Origin: VAXT01 sp963827725 | GTDB taxonomy: Bacteria > Actinomycetota > Thermoleophilia > Gaiellales > Gaiellaceae | Assembly (NCBI GenBank): GCA_963827725.1 | Contig: CAWHBM010000001.1 | Span: 2,042,095 to 2,106,094, forward strand | Reading direction: 5' to 3' | Length of the DNA: 64,000 bases | Shown: piece by piece, positions 26,073 to 35,323 of the stretch | Layout of the letters: the number at the start of each line of letters is the position of its first letter | Position numbering within the stretch: position 1 is the stretch's first letter | Translations under genes and position numbers: made by a program | Notes under the pieces: model-generated | Database searches by the model: none | What the model was told of the DNA's origin: nothing | What the model saw: only the letters and a program-made list of their open reading frames with translations

Positions 26073-26642
26073 ATGACCGAAAAGAGCACTACCCGACGTT
26101 TGAGCCGAGTTGCGCCGCTCGCGCTGGTCGTCGTTCTGGCGGCGGCGTGCGGCGACGACAACGAGGGGACTGCGAGCCCGAACGAGCCTCCTCCGCCGCT
26201 TGCCACCACGACGGGCAGCGACACGACGCCGATGCCCCCGGCGCCTCAGGCGCCTCCAGCGCCCACCGGCACCGGTACCGGCACAAAGTCTGGGCAGGCC
26301 TCGCTCTTGATGGGAACGCGCGACCTGCTCCAGCTCCTGGAGGGCGACATTCGGGGCTTCGCGCCGACGCAGGTCACGGGCAAGTCGCTGAACGTGATCG
26401 CGGTCGTCGGTCCCGACGGGTTCTGGGCAGGCCAGTCACCCAAGCGGATCCTGGTCAAGATGCAGCCGAAGGGCGGAAGCCCGCCGAATGTCAAGGTGGG
26501 CCAGAAGGTCAACTTCGTCGGAGTCTTGACGGCCACGGGCGACGACCCCTCGCTGGGAGTGCGCAACGGCCCCGACACGGAGCTACTCACCAAGCAGGGT
26601 GCCTACGTCGACGTGAGCGCCGCGGACGTGAAGCTCCGCTAG
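26073..26642 (+). CDS. Hypothetical lipoprotein, 189 aa
   Basis: Secreted lipoprotein: signal LSRVAPLALVVVLAAACGDD with a lipobox (LAAAC), a Pro/Thr-rich linker of about 50 residues, then a small folded domain with beta character (SLNVIAVVGPDGFWAG, KVGQKVNFVGVLTATG), resembling an OB-like fold. ATG at 26073 is chosen for the GGAGG site eight bases upstream. It is immediately followed by an L,D-transpeptidase gene, so an envelope role is likely. No family is recognised. Confidence 0.8.
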   Translation: MTEKSTTRRLSRVAPLALVVVLAAACGDDNEGTASPNEPPPPLATTTGSDTTPMPPAPQAPPAPTGTGTGTKSGQASLLMGTRDLLQLLEGDIRGFAPTQVTGKSLNVIAVVGPDGFWAGQSPKRILVKMQPKGGSPPNVKVGQKVNFVGVLTATGDDPSLGVRNGPDTELLTKQGAYVDVSAADVKLR

Positions 26643-26644
26643 CC

Positions 26645-27370
26645 GTGCGTCGCGCTGCTCTCGTCGTGGGTGGGCTGCTGGTTGCCGGAGCCCTCGGCTG
26701 CGGCTCCGATGCGACGACACAGGCGCCTTCCACCCGAGCCGCTCCGGTTCCGCCCCCGCCGACCCTCGAGCGAGTTTCCGAACTCGCCGTGCGCGTGCCG
26801 CCCGGTAACCGGGTGGCGCTCCGCGCTCGGCCCGACGGCCCGATCCTGGCCGAGGTCGGCGGGCGCACGGAGTTCGGCTCTCCGCAGACCCTCGCAGTGG
26901 CCTTTCGGAAGGGAGACTGGCTCGCCGTCCGCAGTCCAGCGCTCGGAAACAAGGAGCTCGGCTGGGTGCGCGCTGGTCCGCTGCGGTTGCTGCGTCGACC
27001 CGTCACGCTCGAGATCGACCTCTCGAAGCGCGAGCTCTCCGTCCGAGACGCGCAGGGCGTCACACGTCGGATCAGCGTCGCGATCGGCGCACCCGACACT
27101 CCGACTCCGACGGGCGAGTTCTCTGTCACCGACAAGCTCGACGGCCCCCAGTACGGCCCCTATTACGGGTGCTGCATCCTCGCGCTCTCCGGGCGTCAGA
27201 CGAACCTGCCGGAGGGCTGGTCGGGTGGCGACCGTCTCGCGATTCACGGCTCCCCCACCCCGACGTGGGGACTCGCGGTCTCGAACGGCTGCCCCCACGC
27301 CGACGAGCCCGACCTGCGCTACCTGATGAAAACAGTCCCGCTTGGCACCGTCGTAAAGGTTCACGCCTAG
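26645..27370 (+). CDS. L,D-transpeptidase (YkuD) lipoprotein
   Basis: 241-aa envelope enzyme that cross-links peptidoglycan stems. It has an N-terminal lipoprotein signal (LVVGGLLVAGALGCGSD), an SH3-like stretch (about 40-110), and a YkuD domain from about 115: VTLEIDLSKRELSVRDAQG, GAPDTPTPTGEFSVTD, and the catalytic IHGSPTPTWG followed by VSNGCPHADEPD (His and SxGC cysteine). GTG starts two bases after the stop of the preceding lipoprotein, so the two form an operon. Confidence 0.93.
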   Translation: MRRAALVVGGLLVAGALGCGSDATTQAPSTRAAPVPPPPTLERVSELAVRVPPGNRVALRARPDGPILAEVGGRTEFGSPQTLAVAFRKGDWLAVRSPALGNKELGWVRAGPLRLLRRPVTLEIDLSKRELSVRDAQGVTRRISVAIGAPDTPTPTGEFSVTDKLDGPQYGPYYGCCILALSGRQTNLPEGWSGGDRLAIHGSPTPTWGLAVSNGCPHADEPDLRYLMKTVPLGTVVKVHA

Positions 27371-27396
27371 CCCGAAGCCTCCACTAAGCTCCCTCG

Positions 27397-28395
27397 ATGG
27401 AAGGCCTCGCCGAGCTACACACGCATCTCGGCGGCTCCGTGGCCTCCGACATCCTCTGGAGCCTCGCCCACGAGCAGGGGATCGCGCTCCCGGTCAAGGA
27501 CTTCTGGGAGTTCGACCAGCTCGTCACGGTCTCCGACCCGCTCGGCGTCCAGGACCTGAACGCGCTGGATGCGATCTACCACTGGACCGAGCTGATCCAG
27601 TCGAGCCCGCTCGCGGTCGAGCGCTCGGTGCATGCGGCGATCGGGGGCGCTTACCGCTCGCAGGGGATCACGACGCTCGAGCTGCGCTTCAACCCGATGA
27701 AGCGAAATCGCGGAGGCGAGCGCGACCTCGACCACATCATCATGGCGGCCGTCCGCGGGCTCGACCGAGCGAGCCTCGAGTACCCCCAGGTGCGCGCGGG
27801 CCTGATCCTGATGATGGACCGGACGTTCTCCGAGCGCCAGAACGGGATCATCGTCGAGAAAGCCATCAAGTACGCGCCGCGCGGGGTCGTCGGCATCGAC
27901 ATCGCCGGGCCGCGTCCGACGGCCGACGGCCCTTACCCGTACCGCGACCTGGCGCCCCTCATCGAGCAGGCGCGCTCCGCGGGCCTCGGCGTGACGATCC
28001 ACGTCGGCGAGGAGGGCGGCGAGCACGGCATCGGTGAGATCCGCGAGGTCGTGGACGCTCTCCGGCCGGACCGGATCGGGCACGGGATCCTCGCTGCCCA
28101 GGATCCCGAACTGATGTCCGAGCTTCGCGACGCCGAGATCACCCTCGAGATCTGCCCCACCTCGAACCTGCTCACCAAGGCGCTTCCGAACGAGGACGCC
28201 GTGCGCGACACCATCCGGGCCTTCAAGGACGCAGACGTTCCGTTCACGATCGCAACGGACGGCCCTGAGATGATGCGTACGCACCTGCGCGACGAGTTCG
28301 AGCTCCTTCTCCGCATCGGCGCGCTCGAGGAGGGCGAGCTCGGCGAGGCGAACCGGCGCGGGCACGAGACGAGCTTCCTACCCCCTTCGGAGTAA
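27397..28395 (+). CDS. add: Adenosine deaminase family protein
   Basis: 332-aa zinc amidohydrolase deaminating adenosine or a related purine. The metal ligands and catalytic residues are visible: LAELHTHLGGS, VTIHVGEEGGEHG, DRIGHGILAA and FTIATDGPEMMRTHLRDE; the ICPTSNLLT motif is also present. The usual DDP at the last aspartate is DGP here, and DPxxF is altered, so the substrate may differ from plain adenosine. No neighbour supports a particular pathway. Confidence 0.9.
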   Translation: MEGLAELHTHLGGSVASDILWSLAHEQGIALPVKDFWEFDQLVTVSDPLGVQDLNALDAIYHWTELIQSSPLAVERSVHAAIGGAYRSQGITTLELRFNPMKRNRGGERDLDHIIMAAVRGLDRASLEYPQVRAGLILMMDRTFSERQNGIIVEKAIKYAPRGVVGIDIAGPRPTADGPYPYRDLAPLIEQARSAGLGVTIHVGEEGGEHGIGEIREVVDALRPDRIGHGILAAQDPELMSELRDAEITLEICPTSNLLTKALPNEDAVRDTIRAFKDADVPFTIATDGPEMMRTHLRDEFELLLRIGALEEGELGEANRRGHETSFLPPSE

Positions 28396-28456
28396 CGCGT
28401 CGAATACGTCGTTCGGCCAATGTTCGCGAGGTCACGCCGCTGTTAGCTTCGTCGTC

Positions 28457-28723
28457 ATGACACAGGTGCTGAGTGCGCGGGCTTTGAAGATCACGGAGCG
28501 GCAGCGCGAGGTCGTAGAGCTCATCGCCGCCGGCCTTTCGAACGACGAGGTCGGCGAGCGGCTGGGCATCTCGCCGAGAACGGCAAAGGCGCATTGCGAC
28601 GTCCTTCGCCAAAAGCTCGGCGTCTCACGCCGGCGGCAGATCCCGGTCGCCTATCGCCTCCTGACCGGCGAGGACCCGCTCCTGCAAAGCCTCGGATCGG
28701 AAGCGTCCGACTCCGGGGACTGA
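28457..28723 (+). CDS. Stand-alone LuxR-type HTH regulator
   Basis: 88-aa DNA-binding protein consisting mainly of a GerE/LuxR helix-turn-helix: ITERQREVVELIAAGLSNDE, then GERLGISPRTAKAHCDVLRQ and KLGVSRRRQIPVAYRLL. There is no receiver or ligand-binding domain. It is followed by a strong terminator and lies at the boundary with the convergent pilus operon, so regulation of that locus is possible but not shown. Confidence 0.92.
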   Translation: MTQVLSARALKITERQREVVELIAAGLSNDEVGERLGISPRTAKAHCDVLRQKLGVSRRRQIPVAYRLLTGEDPLLQSLGSEASDSGD

Positions 28724-28724
28724 C

Positions 28725-28765
28725 GGCCCGTACCTGCGGTCCCCGGGGGGCCGTAGGTACGGGCC
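28725..28765. terminator. Strong hairpin between the LuxR gene and the pilus operon
   Basis: Arms 28725-28739 and 28751-28765 pair over 15 positions, with one G-T pair, and the loop itself is C4G6. It sits between two convergent transcripts (stop at 28723 and stop at 28792), so it could serve both. No long T-run follows. Confidence 0.75.
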
Positions 28766-28791
28766 ACCCTTTACGTAGTCGCCGGGTCGAG

Positions 28792-29458
28792 TTACGAGGT
28801 CGAAACCAGGACGAGCTCGTAGCGCGTGCCGTCTGCCGTGTTCATGAGCGTGACCTTCTTGCCCTTCGTCAGGGTCACGTTCGTCCCGGTCGAGAGCGAG
28901 CCGCCGGAGATCCCGACCTTCGCCGTCGTCCGGGTCACCGACACGAGCTGGAAGACGGGGTCGGCGGCCGGGAAGGTCGCGCCGGCGCTCACCTGCTCGG
29001 TCTCGCCGTTGACGGAGATCCGCGCCGAGGTCCGCCTGGCCGAGGAGGACGGTGTTGAAGGCCGCGGGCGGAGGCGGCGGCGGCGGCGGTGGTGGATCCT
29101 TGGGCGTCGCCGGGGCGGCCGGCGCCTTCGCCGTGTTCGCCTGCTGGACGAACGGATCCTTGCTCGAGAAGCGGTCGAAGGACAGAAGCTGCCCACTGCC
29201 GGCCTGCGGCGCGGGATCCGAGTCGGAGAGCGTCCCGCCGGGCAGGACAGGCGTCGAGACCGGAGTTCCAGGCACAGCGCCGGGAACGGGCGTGACGGGC
29301 GCCGGCGCCGGAGCGGCTGCAGCCGGCGGCTTCTTGTTCATGATCTTCAAGACGGAAGGCACCTGGTAGGCGAGCACTGCAAGGAGAATCACGCCACCGA
29401 CGCCCGCGATGATCTTCTGGCGCTTGGCCTTTGCCTTTGCGTCGAATTTCTTTGCCAT
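28792..29458 (-). CDS. PilP-like pilus assembly protein, apparent frameshift
   Basis: Last gene of the pilMNO operon. One N-terminal helix (IIAGVGGVILLAVLAYQVPS) is followed by an Ala/Pro linker, a conserved-looking FDRFSSKDPFVQQ, a ten-proline run, and a C-terminal beta domain (VLLGQADL, then ISVNGETEQVSAGATFPA and KKVTLMNTADGTRYELVLV) similar in layout to PilP/GspC homology regions. The beta domain lies in a different frame; removing one base near 29027 joins them. PilP normally contacts PilQ, and no secretin is present. It starts one base into the pilO stop (TAATG). Confidence 0.75.
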
Positions 29459-30162
29459 TACTGAAGCCCCGGGCTCGCGCTCGCGCCGGCCGGCGGCGTG
29501 TTCGGCGCAGTTGGCGCGGTCGTGGTGGTCCCTGTCGTCGTAGGCGTCGTCGTGGTTGTGCCGGGAGTCGCGGGCGCCACGGGTGGAGCCGTCGCCGAGA
29601 CGTCGCCGTAGGCGAACGCGTGGACGGTCAGGCTCGCCTTGATCTGCGGGAACGAGCGGGTGCTTTCGCTGAAGCTGATCGCGTCGACAACGAAGAGCCG
29701 TCCGACAGCATCCAGGTGCCCGGCCTGCACGCGTACGAGGTTGCGAAGGCGAAAGAGGAAGTCGGAAAGCTCGTAGTAGTTCCCGTCGAACTCGAGGGTG
29801 ATCGGAATGTTCGAGTAGCCGGACGCGGGAGCGGCACCCTGTGGGGTGATCGAGGTGAACTCGATACCGCTGCCCCGTGCCACCTGGCTGAGCTCCAGGA
29901 CGACCCCGGCCATGTCGACGCTGTCCGGCATGGCCTTCGTCAGCCGAAAGAGCTCGGCGACACGGATCGGCGGAGTGGCCTGGGCCTGGGCGGCGAGCAG
30001 GCGGTTCTGGTCGATCTGCTGCTGCGTCGCCGCGGTCTGCTTCTTCAGGTCGGCTGCCTTACCGCGCTGCGGAGAGACGAGCAGGAAGTAGCCGGCCAAG
30101 CCGTACACGAGCAGTCCGACCACGACGCCGATGATGGCGAGTGCTGAAGGCTTAGCGCGCAT
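29458..30162 (-). CDS. pilO: Type IV pilus inner-membrane protein PilO
   Basis: 234-aa bitopic protein of the PilMNO platform. One helix (IIGVVVGLLVYGLAGYFLLV) is followed by a short coiled coil and a ferredoxin-like domain (VVLELSQVARGSGIEFTSI, ITLEFDGNYYELSDFLFRLR, then LFVVDAISFSES), the typical PilO arrangement. The C-terminus carries a Thr/Pro-rich tail of about 45 residues. It starts exactly at the last base of pilN (overlapping stop and start). Confidence 0.92.
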   Translation of the reverse strand: MRAKPSALAIIGVVVGLLVYGLAGYFLLVSPQRGKAADLKKQTAATQQQIDQNRLLAAQAQATPPIRVAELFRLTKAMPDSVDMAGVVLELSQVARGSGIEFTSITPQGAAPASGYSNIPITLEFDGNYYELSDFLFRLRNLVRVQAGHLDAVGRLFVVDAISFSESTRSFPQIKASLTVHAFAYGDVSATAPPVAPATPGTTTTTPTTTGTTTTAPTAPNTPPAGASASPGLQ

Positions 30163-30755
30163 CAGGCCGATCCCGCCGCTTTCACATTCGCGTTGATCGA
30201 GAACTCGACCACCTTGCGCCCTGTCTCGCTCGTAGCGGAGGCGCTGCTCTGAAGCTGGACGTTCGACAGGTGCGGCACAACGGCCAGTCGGGCGAGCAGG
30301 CGCGCGACTCCGTCATGGGAATAGGTTCGACCGTTGAGGGTGAAACCGGCAGACGCACCGGGAGTCGCGGCGGCTGCAGGAGCCTTTGCGGAGAGGCTCG
30401 TCAGCCAAACGTCGTCTGGGAGGACGAGCGAAACCTCTCGGAGGACGCGGTCCCAGGCAAGCCTTCCGGCGAGCGCCGACGACAGAGCCGTGATCCGAGC
30501 GTTCTTTTCCTGATCGAGCTGCGTCGCCTCTGAGCTAGTCGGCGGGGGAGCCGGAGTCTCGGCCAGCTCGGCCTGTGCCGCGTCGTAGCGGCCCTGGTTG
30601 TCGGCGACTGCTCCGCTTGCGATCAGGAACAGCGCTGCGATGATCGCGGTCATGAGGACCGTGCCGCCAACGCCCCCGACCAGGAGCGGGTTGTTCTGCG
30701 TCGACCCTGAGCGCTGACGCCTGTCGTCTCGTGGGAGGAGGTTGACAGCTCTCAC
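30162..30755 (-). CDS. pilN: Type IV pilus inner-membrane protein PilN
   Basis: 197-aa bitopic protein. The N-terminus MRAVNLLPRDDRR is the conserved PilM-binding segment (usually INLLP), followed by one membrane helix (VLMTAIIAALFLIASG), a coiled coil and a ferredoxin-like domain with WDRVLREVSLVLPDDVWLTS. It overlaps pilM by four bases. Confidence 0.93.
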   Translation of the reverse strand: MRAVNLLPRDDRRQRSGSTQNNPLLVGGVGGTVLMTAIIAALFLIASGAVADNQGRYDAAQAELAETPAPPPTSSEATQLDQEKNARITALSSALAGRLAWDRVLREVSLVLPDDVWLTSLSAKAPAAAATPGASAGFTLNGRTYSHDGVARLLARLAVVPHLSNVQLQSSASATSETGRKVVEFSINANVKAAGSA

Positions 30756-32033
30756 GCTTCGATTCCCAATCCGATTGCTACGGCGAGCGACCCGGCCTCG
30801 AGCTCACTGTCGACCTTCTTGCCAAGCGTCACGCGGGAGAGGGGGTCACCGACGCGGACGCTCACGCCCAGCATGCGGGCCAGCTCTGCGTCGAGCCCGG
30901 GCAGCTGCGCGCTGCCACCCGTCAGGACGACCTCGCCGATGCCGAGCGAGCCCGGCTGTCCCTGGTAGAACTGCGAGCGAGGAGACGAGCTCACGTGTGA
31001 ACTGCTGGAGCTCCTCGTGGACGGCGGTGCGGACTTTGGCGGCCCGCTCCGGATCGAGGCCCTCCATTGCTTCGGCGGGCTCGAGCAGCGAGATGGAGCG
31101 CTTCACGGGCTCGGCCTCGGAAGGCGTCACGTCCATCGCCTGCGCGATCGCGACGTTCAGGTTGTGCCCTCCCCAATCGATGACGCGGGTGAACTCGCAG
31201 CTCTCGCCGTTCGACACTGCCAGCGTCGAACGGTCGGAGCCGACAGCCACGACGACGATCGCGGCGTTGCCCGCGTCGGAGGGGCGGTCACCAAGGGCGC
31301 GTAGGAGCGCGAACGCCTCGAGATCGATGCCGGCGAGCTTGATTCCGGCCTTTCTGCACGCGGCGACATAGCGGTCGATCAGGTCCCGGTAGGCGACGAC
31401 GAGGAGCACACGAGTGGTCTGCGCACCTTCCTCGTCGGTCGACTCGCCGAGGATCTGGTAATCGAGCACGGCCTCTTCGAGCGGAATCGGCAACGTTTCC
31501 TGGGCGCGGAATCGAATCGCGTTCTCGAGCTGCTTCGGATCGGTGATGCCGCCGATCTCGAAGGTTCGGACGCCGATGCGATTGCTCGCGATTCCGAGCC
31601 TTACGCCCTGCTTCGGGAGCTTGTGAGCCTTGAAGAACAGCTTGAGCGCGTCGGCCAGCGCGTCCGGCTCGCGAAGCTCTCCGCCGACGATGATTCCGGG
31701 CTCGAGGCCCTGCCGTGCGACCTGGACGAGCTCAGCAGAGCCGTTGTTCACGACACGCGCAGCTGCCAGCTGGGAAGCACCGATCTTGAGACCGACGAGC
31801 CGCTTGTGGCGGCTCGGCTTGCGCTCGCGCTTGGCTCGCGGGGCCTTCGGCTCCTTCTGCTTGCGCTCGGCGGTCTCGGGCTCGCCGGATGCCTTGCCCT
31901 TGCGGGCGAACGAGATGCTCCGCTTCGCCTTGGCCGGCTTCGCCTCGGCCGCGGGGGTGGGCGTGTCCGTCGAAGGCTTCTTGCCGCGCTTCGGCAGCAG
32001 GTCTCCGAGCTTGATCTCTTTCTTGAAATCCAC
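30752..32033 (-). CDS. pilM: Type IV pilus actin-like ATPase PilM, apparent frameshift
   Basis: Cytoplasmic actin/FtsA-like protein that binds the PilN N-terminus. A Lys/Arg/Pro-rich extension of about 75 residues precedes the usual start (LVGLKIGASQLAAARVV); then NAIRFRAQETLPIPLEEAVL, LLVVAYRDLIDRYVAACRKA and VVVAVGSDRSTLAVSNGE, typical of PilM. The C-terminal GEVVLTGGSAQLPGLDAELA subdomain is in another frame; one extra base near 30976 separates them (ELVSSL then QFYQGQPGSLG). The basic N-terminal extension is unusual. Confidence 0.9.
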
Positions 32034-32036
32034 GGC

Positions 32037-33158
32037 CTAGGCCTCCGCAATCCTCAGCGGTGCGCCCTGCGCACTCTCGCCGGCGACTCGGTCGAGAAGG
32101 CCGAGCAGCTGGTCGCCGCGGCTCGAGCGGGCGAGCGCGACCTCCTGGGTGATGATCCCGCGAAGGACGAGCTCGGCGAGGGCCTGCTCCATCGTGTTCA
32201 TTCCCTTCGCGCCACCGGTCTGCATGATCGAATAGACCTGCTCGATCTTGGCCTGGCGGATGAGGTTTCGCACAGCATCGTCGGGCGCGAGCACTTCGAC
32301 GGCTGCGACGCGACCCTGGCCGTCCGCAGTCGGGAGCAGCGTCTGCGCGATGACGCCTTCGAGCGTCCCGGCGAGCTGCGTCCGGATCTGGCCCTGCTGG
32401 CCGGCCGGGAAGACGTCGATCACTCGGTCGACCGTGGACGCGGCGTCCTGGGTGTGGAGCGTTGCAAAGACGAGGTGGCCGGTCTCGGCCGCGGTCAGCG
32501 CGGTCGAGATCGTCTCGAGGTCGCGCATCTCGCCGAGGAGGATCACGTCGGGGTCCTGGCGGAGCGCGCCACGGAGGGCTTCGGCAAAGGTCGTGGCGTC
32601 GGGGCCGAGCTCGCGCTGGTTGACGATGCAGCGCTTGTGGCGGTGGAGGAACTCGATCGGGTCCTCGATCGTGATGATGTGCTCGGCGCGAGTCCGGTTG
32701 ATCTCGTCGATGAGCGCTGCGAGCGTGGTCGACTTACCGGAGCCCGTAGGCCCGGTCACCAGCACGAGCCCGCGAGGCTTGCGACACAGCTCGTAGAGGT
32801 CGGTCGGAAGGCCGAGGTCTTCGAGGCTCTTCAGCTCCGCGGGAATCATGCGGAACGCGCCGGCGAGGCTCTCGCGCTGCGAGTAGATGTTGACTCGGAA
32901 GCGGGCGAGGCCCGGGATCGAGTAGGAGAGGTCGAGCTGGCGGTCGATCTCGAGGCGCTTCTGCTGCTCGCTCGAGATGATCCGGTAGAGGAGCTGCCGG
33001 GTGATGTCGGCCGTGAGGTCGGGGAAGACCTCCATCCGCTCGAGATGGCCGCGCACGCGAAGGGCCGGCTTGGAGCCGACCGTGATGTGCAGATCGGAGG
33101 CGTTGTGCGCCACCATCTGCTCCAGGAGCGTGTCGATGGAGAAAGAGTTTTCAGACAT
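32037..33158 (-). CDS. pilT: Type IV pilus retraction ATPase PilT, copy 1
   Basis: 373-aa hexameric ATPase that powers pilus disassembly. Walker A is GPTGSGKST (about 136-144); the Asp box, Walker B (DPDVILLGEMRD) and His box (GHLVFATLHTQDA) are all present, as is the PilT C-terminal AIRNLIR-like AVRNLIRQAKIEQVYSIMQT segment. Three bases separate it from pilM. A second PilT lies at 48.8 kb. Confidence 0.96.
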   Translation of the reverse strand: MSENSFSIDTLLEQMVAHNASDLHITVGSKPALRVRGHLERMEVFPDLTADITRQLLYRIISSEQQKRLEIDRQLDLSYSIPGLARFRVNIYSQRESLAGAFRMIPAELKSLEDLGLPTDLYELCRKPRGLVLVTGPTGSGKSTTLAALIDEINRTRAEHIITIEDPIEFLHRHKRCIVNQRELGPDATTFAEALRGALRQDPDVILLGEMRDLETISTALTAAETGHLVFATLHTQDAASTVDRVIDVFPAGQQGQIRTQLAGTLEGVIAQTLLPTADGQGRVAAVEVLAPDDAVRNLIRQAKIEQVYSIMQTGGAKGMNTMEQALAELVLRGIITQEVALARSSRGDQLLGLLDRVAGESAQGAPLRIAEA

Positions 33159-33210
33159 GGCAGTCCCTCAAACGAGCTATCGGCAGCCCGCTGCGTGCTC
33201 CTTGAATCAC

Positions 33211-35323
33211 TTATTTCGCCCTTCCGGCACGTATGAGATGAACGGAATGCGAATCGCCACGAACCGCGCGTTCGGGCGTGCCTTCGGCGACGTAGTCGGC
33301 CCGGTCGGTGCTGATGCGGAGCACCGGCACCGGGTGGCCCTCAGCCGGCACTCGTACGGTCTTCCGCTCGCCTGGACGCAATGAGACGCTGCGCGCTGAG
33401 CGGCCGACCTCGAGCTCGACCCTCCTCGCTGCGAGCCCGGGTGGAAGCTCGAGGACGATCCGGTACTCCCCTTTTGCCGATGGGCTCCGCAGCCAGACGC
33501 GGTAACGGACGACCGAGGCTGCCCAGCGATCGAAGTAGAGGCCCGTCGCCAGCGACCGGACGTGCGGCGCCACCGGGATCCGGTAGGCCGTGAGCCCGTC
33601 TCGGGGTCGCGCGACGACACGGCTGCCCTCGATCTCGAGCGCCGTTGCGACGTCGTTGACGACGAGGATGCCCGCATCCAGCGGGCTCCCGTCGGCGAGG
33701 AAGCGGCCGTCCCGTTCGATCCGGGCCGAAGACGAGGCGTAACCGTCGTAGCTGCCGAGACCCAGCTCGATCGCGTGGCGGAAGTCGCGGTTCCACGCTT
33801 CGAGCAGCCAGCCGTAATGGGCCGAGCCGCCGGGTAGCTGGAGGTAGTCCGCGGGGCCCGAGATCGCTCCGGTCGAGCCAGTCCGGCGGGTCGCCGCCAC
33901 GCTGGAGCAAAGTCCCGCGCGTCATCGCGTGGTCTCCGGCATAGGCCGGGATCCCGCTCAGCAGGAGGAGGCCGATCGTCGCCAGGCCGACTGCGGCCGG
34001 GACGAACCTGCGGCGAAGGGGAAGCAGCGCCAGAGCGATGCCGCCGAGGAACGGGATCGCGGCGAAGAAGGTTGCCGCGTTCGCGTGCCCGAACCATTGC
34101 GCGAGCTGCGCGTAGGTGGAGAACGTGGGCGTGTCGAAGGTGAAGGCGGTTCCGGCTCGTCCGGGGAAGGGCATCAGCCAGGCTGTAGCGGAGCCGACGA
34201 GCGCGAGCGCGACGTAGACGCCCAGCCAGGGCGCCCCGCGTTCCACGTAGGCGAAGAACGCGATCGCCGCGAGTGGGACGAGGTAGATCTCGTATCGCTC
34301 GATTGCGCGACCGGCCTCGCCGGCGGCGATCATGCCGACTTCGAGCAGGACGAGCACGATCGACGAAACGGCCAGCGCCGCGAAGCCGGCTTCGACCCGC
34401 TTGCGCGGGTGCGCCGCAAGCACGGCCAGTCCCAGCAGCGCGCCGGGAACGACGAGCCAGCCGGCCGCGAACGGCAGGAGAGCAGCGGCGAACCCGCTCC
34501 AGGCCAGGACGGTCCCCGGGTCGTAGTCGAGCACCGTGGCACCGGCGTACGTACCGAGGATTGCCCCACGGGTCAGAAGGGCAACCGCCACGCACGAGGA
34601 GATCACGCCGAGTGAAAGAGCGTGACGGCGAACGGCTGAGCGGAGGGTCTCCCCGCACGCTCGTGCCGCCAGCGGCGCTGCGATCAAGTAGACGAGAGGA
34701 ACGACGACGAACTGGAGCCGCGTGAGCACGGCAGCGGCCGAGACCGTTACGACGGCGACCTCCATCCTGCGGGAGGGATGGTCGATCGCCCTCAGCATGG
34801 TGGCGAGAGCGAGGAGGAAGACCGGGTACGCCAGCGCCTCGGACATGAGATACGGGCCGTAGAGCATCGACGGGCCTGCGACGGCCGCCGCGGCGGCGAT
34901 CAGCGCGTACGACGGGCGCATGAGCCTGCGCGCGACGGAGTACGCGGGAAACACTGCCGCTGCCATGACGGCGACGTTGAGCGCCTTGATGACGGAATAC
35001 GCCGTCGCAGTCGAATCGATGAGCCAGGCCGGCACTTGCAGGAAGATCGCGAGCGGAGCCGGAAAGAGCACGGTCTCGCCGCGCAGGGTGAACCCGTTGC
35101 CCGAGGCAAGGCTCTCTGCGAGCTTGGAGTACAGGAGCTCGTCCCCGAACACGGCTGGAGTCACGTGTGCGCGCGACTGAAGCCAGTGGTAGGCGAAGGC
35201 GACGAGATAGACGAGTGCGAGCACGAGCCTTGGCTGCGGGAGTCGACCCGGGCGTGGGACGAGCCTCAGTTCCGGCCCTGCCGCGGGCTCAGCCGCCGAG
35301 CTCTCGCGGAGAGCCGAGCTCAC
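33211..35323 (-). CDS. GT39-like membrane glycosyltransferase, apparent frameshift (pilin-linked?)
   Basis: Large polytopic protein (about 700 aa when joined) with roughly 11 helices, then a C-terminal extracytoplasmic beta domain. The first loop contains VTPAVFGDELLYSKLAESLA, the acidic first-loop motif typical of PMT/ArnT-like transferases using polyprenyl-phosphate sugars. The beta domain (ISGPADYLQLPGGSAHYGWL onward) is in another frame, joined by removing one base near 33868. It is coupled to its paralogue upstream by ATGA. Its position beside pilA suggests pilin or surface-glycan glycosylation, by inference. Confidence 0.8.
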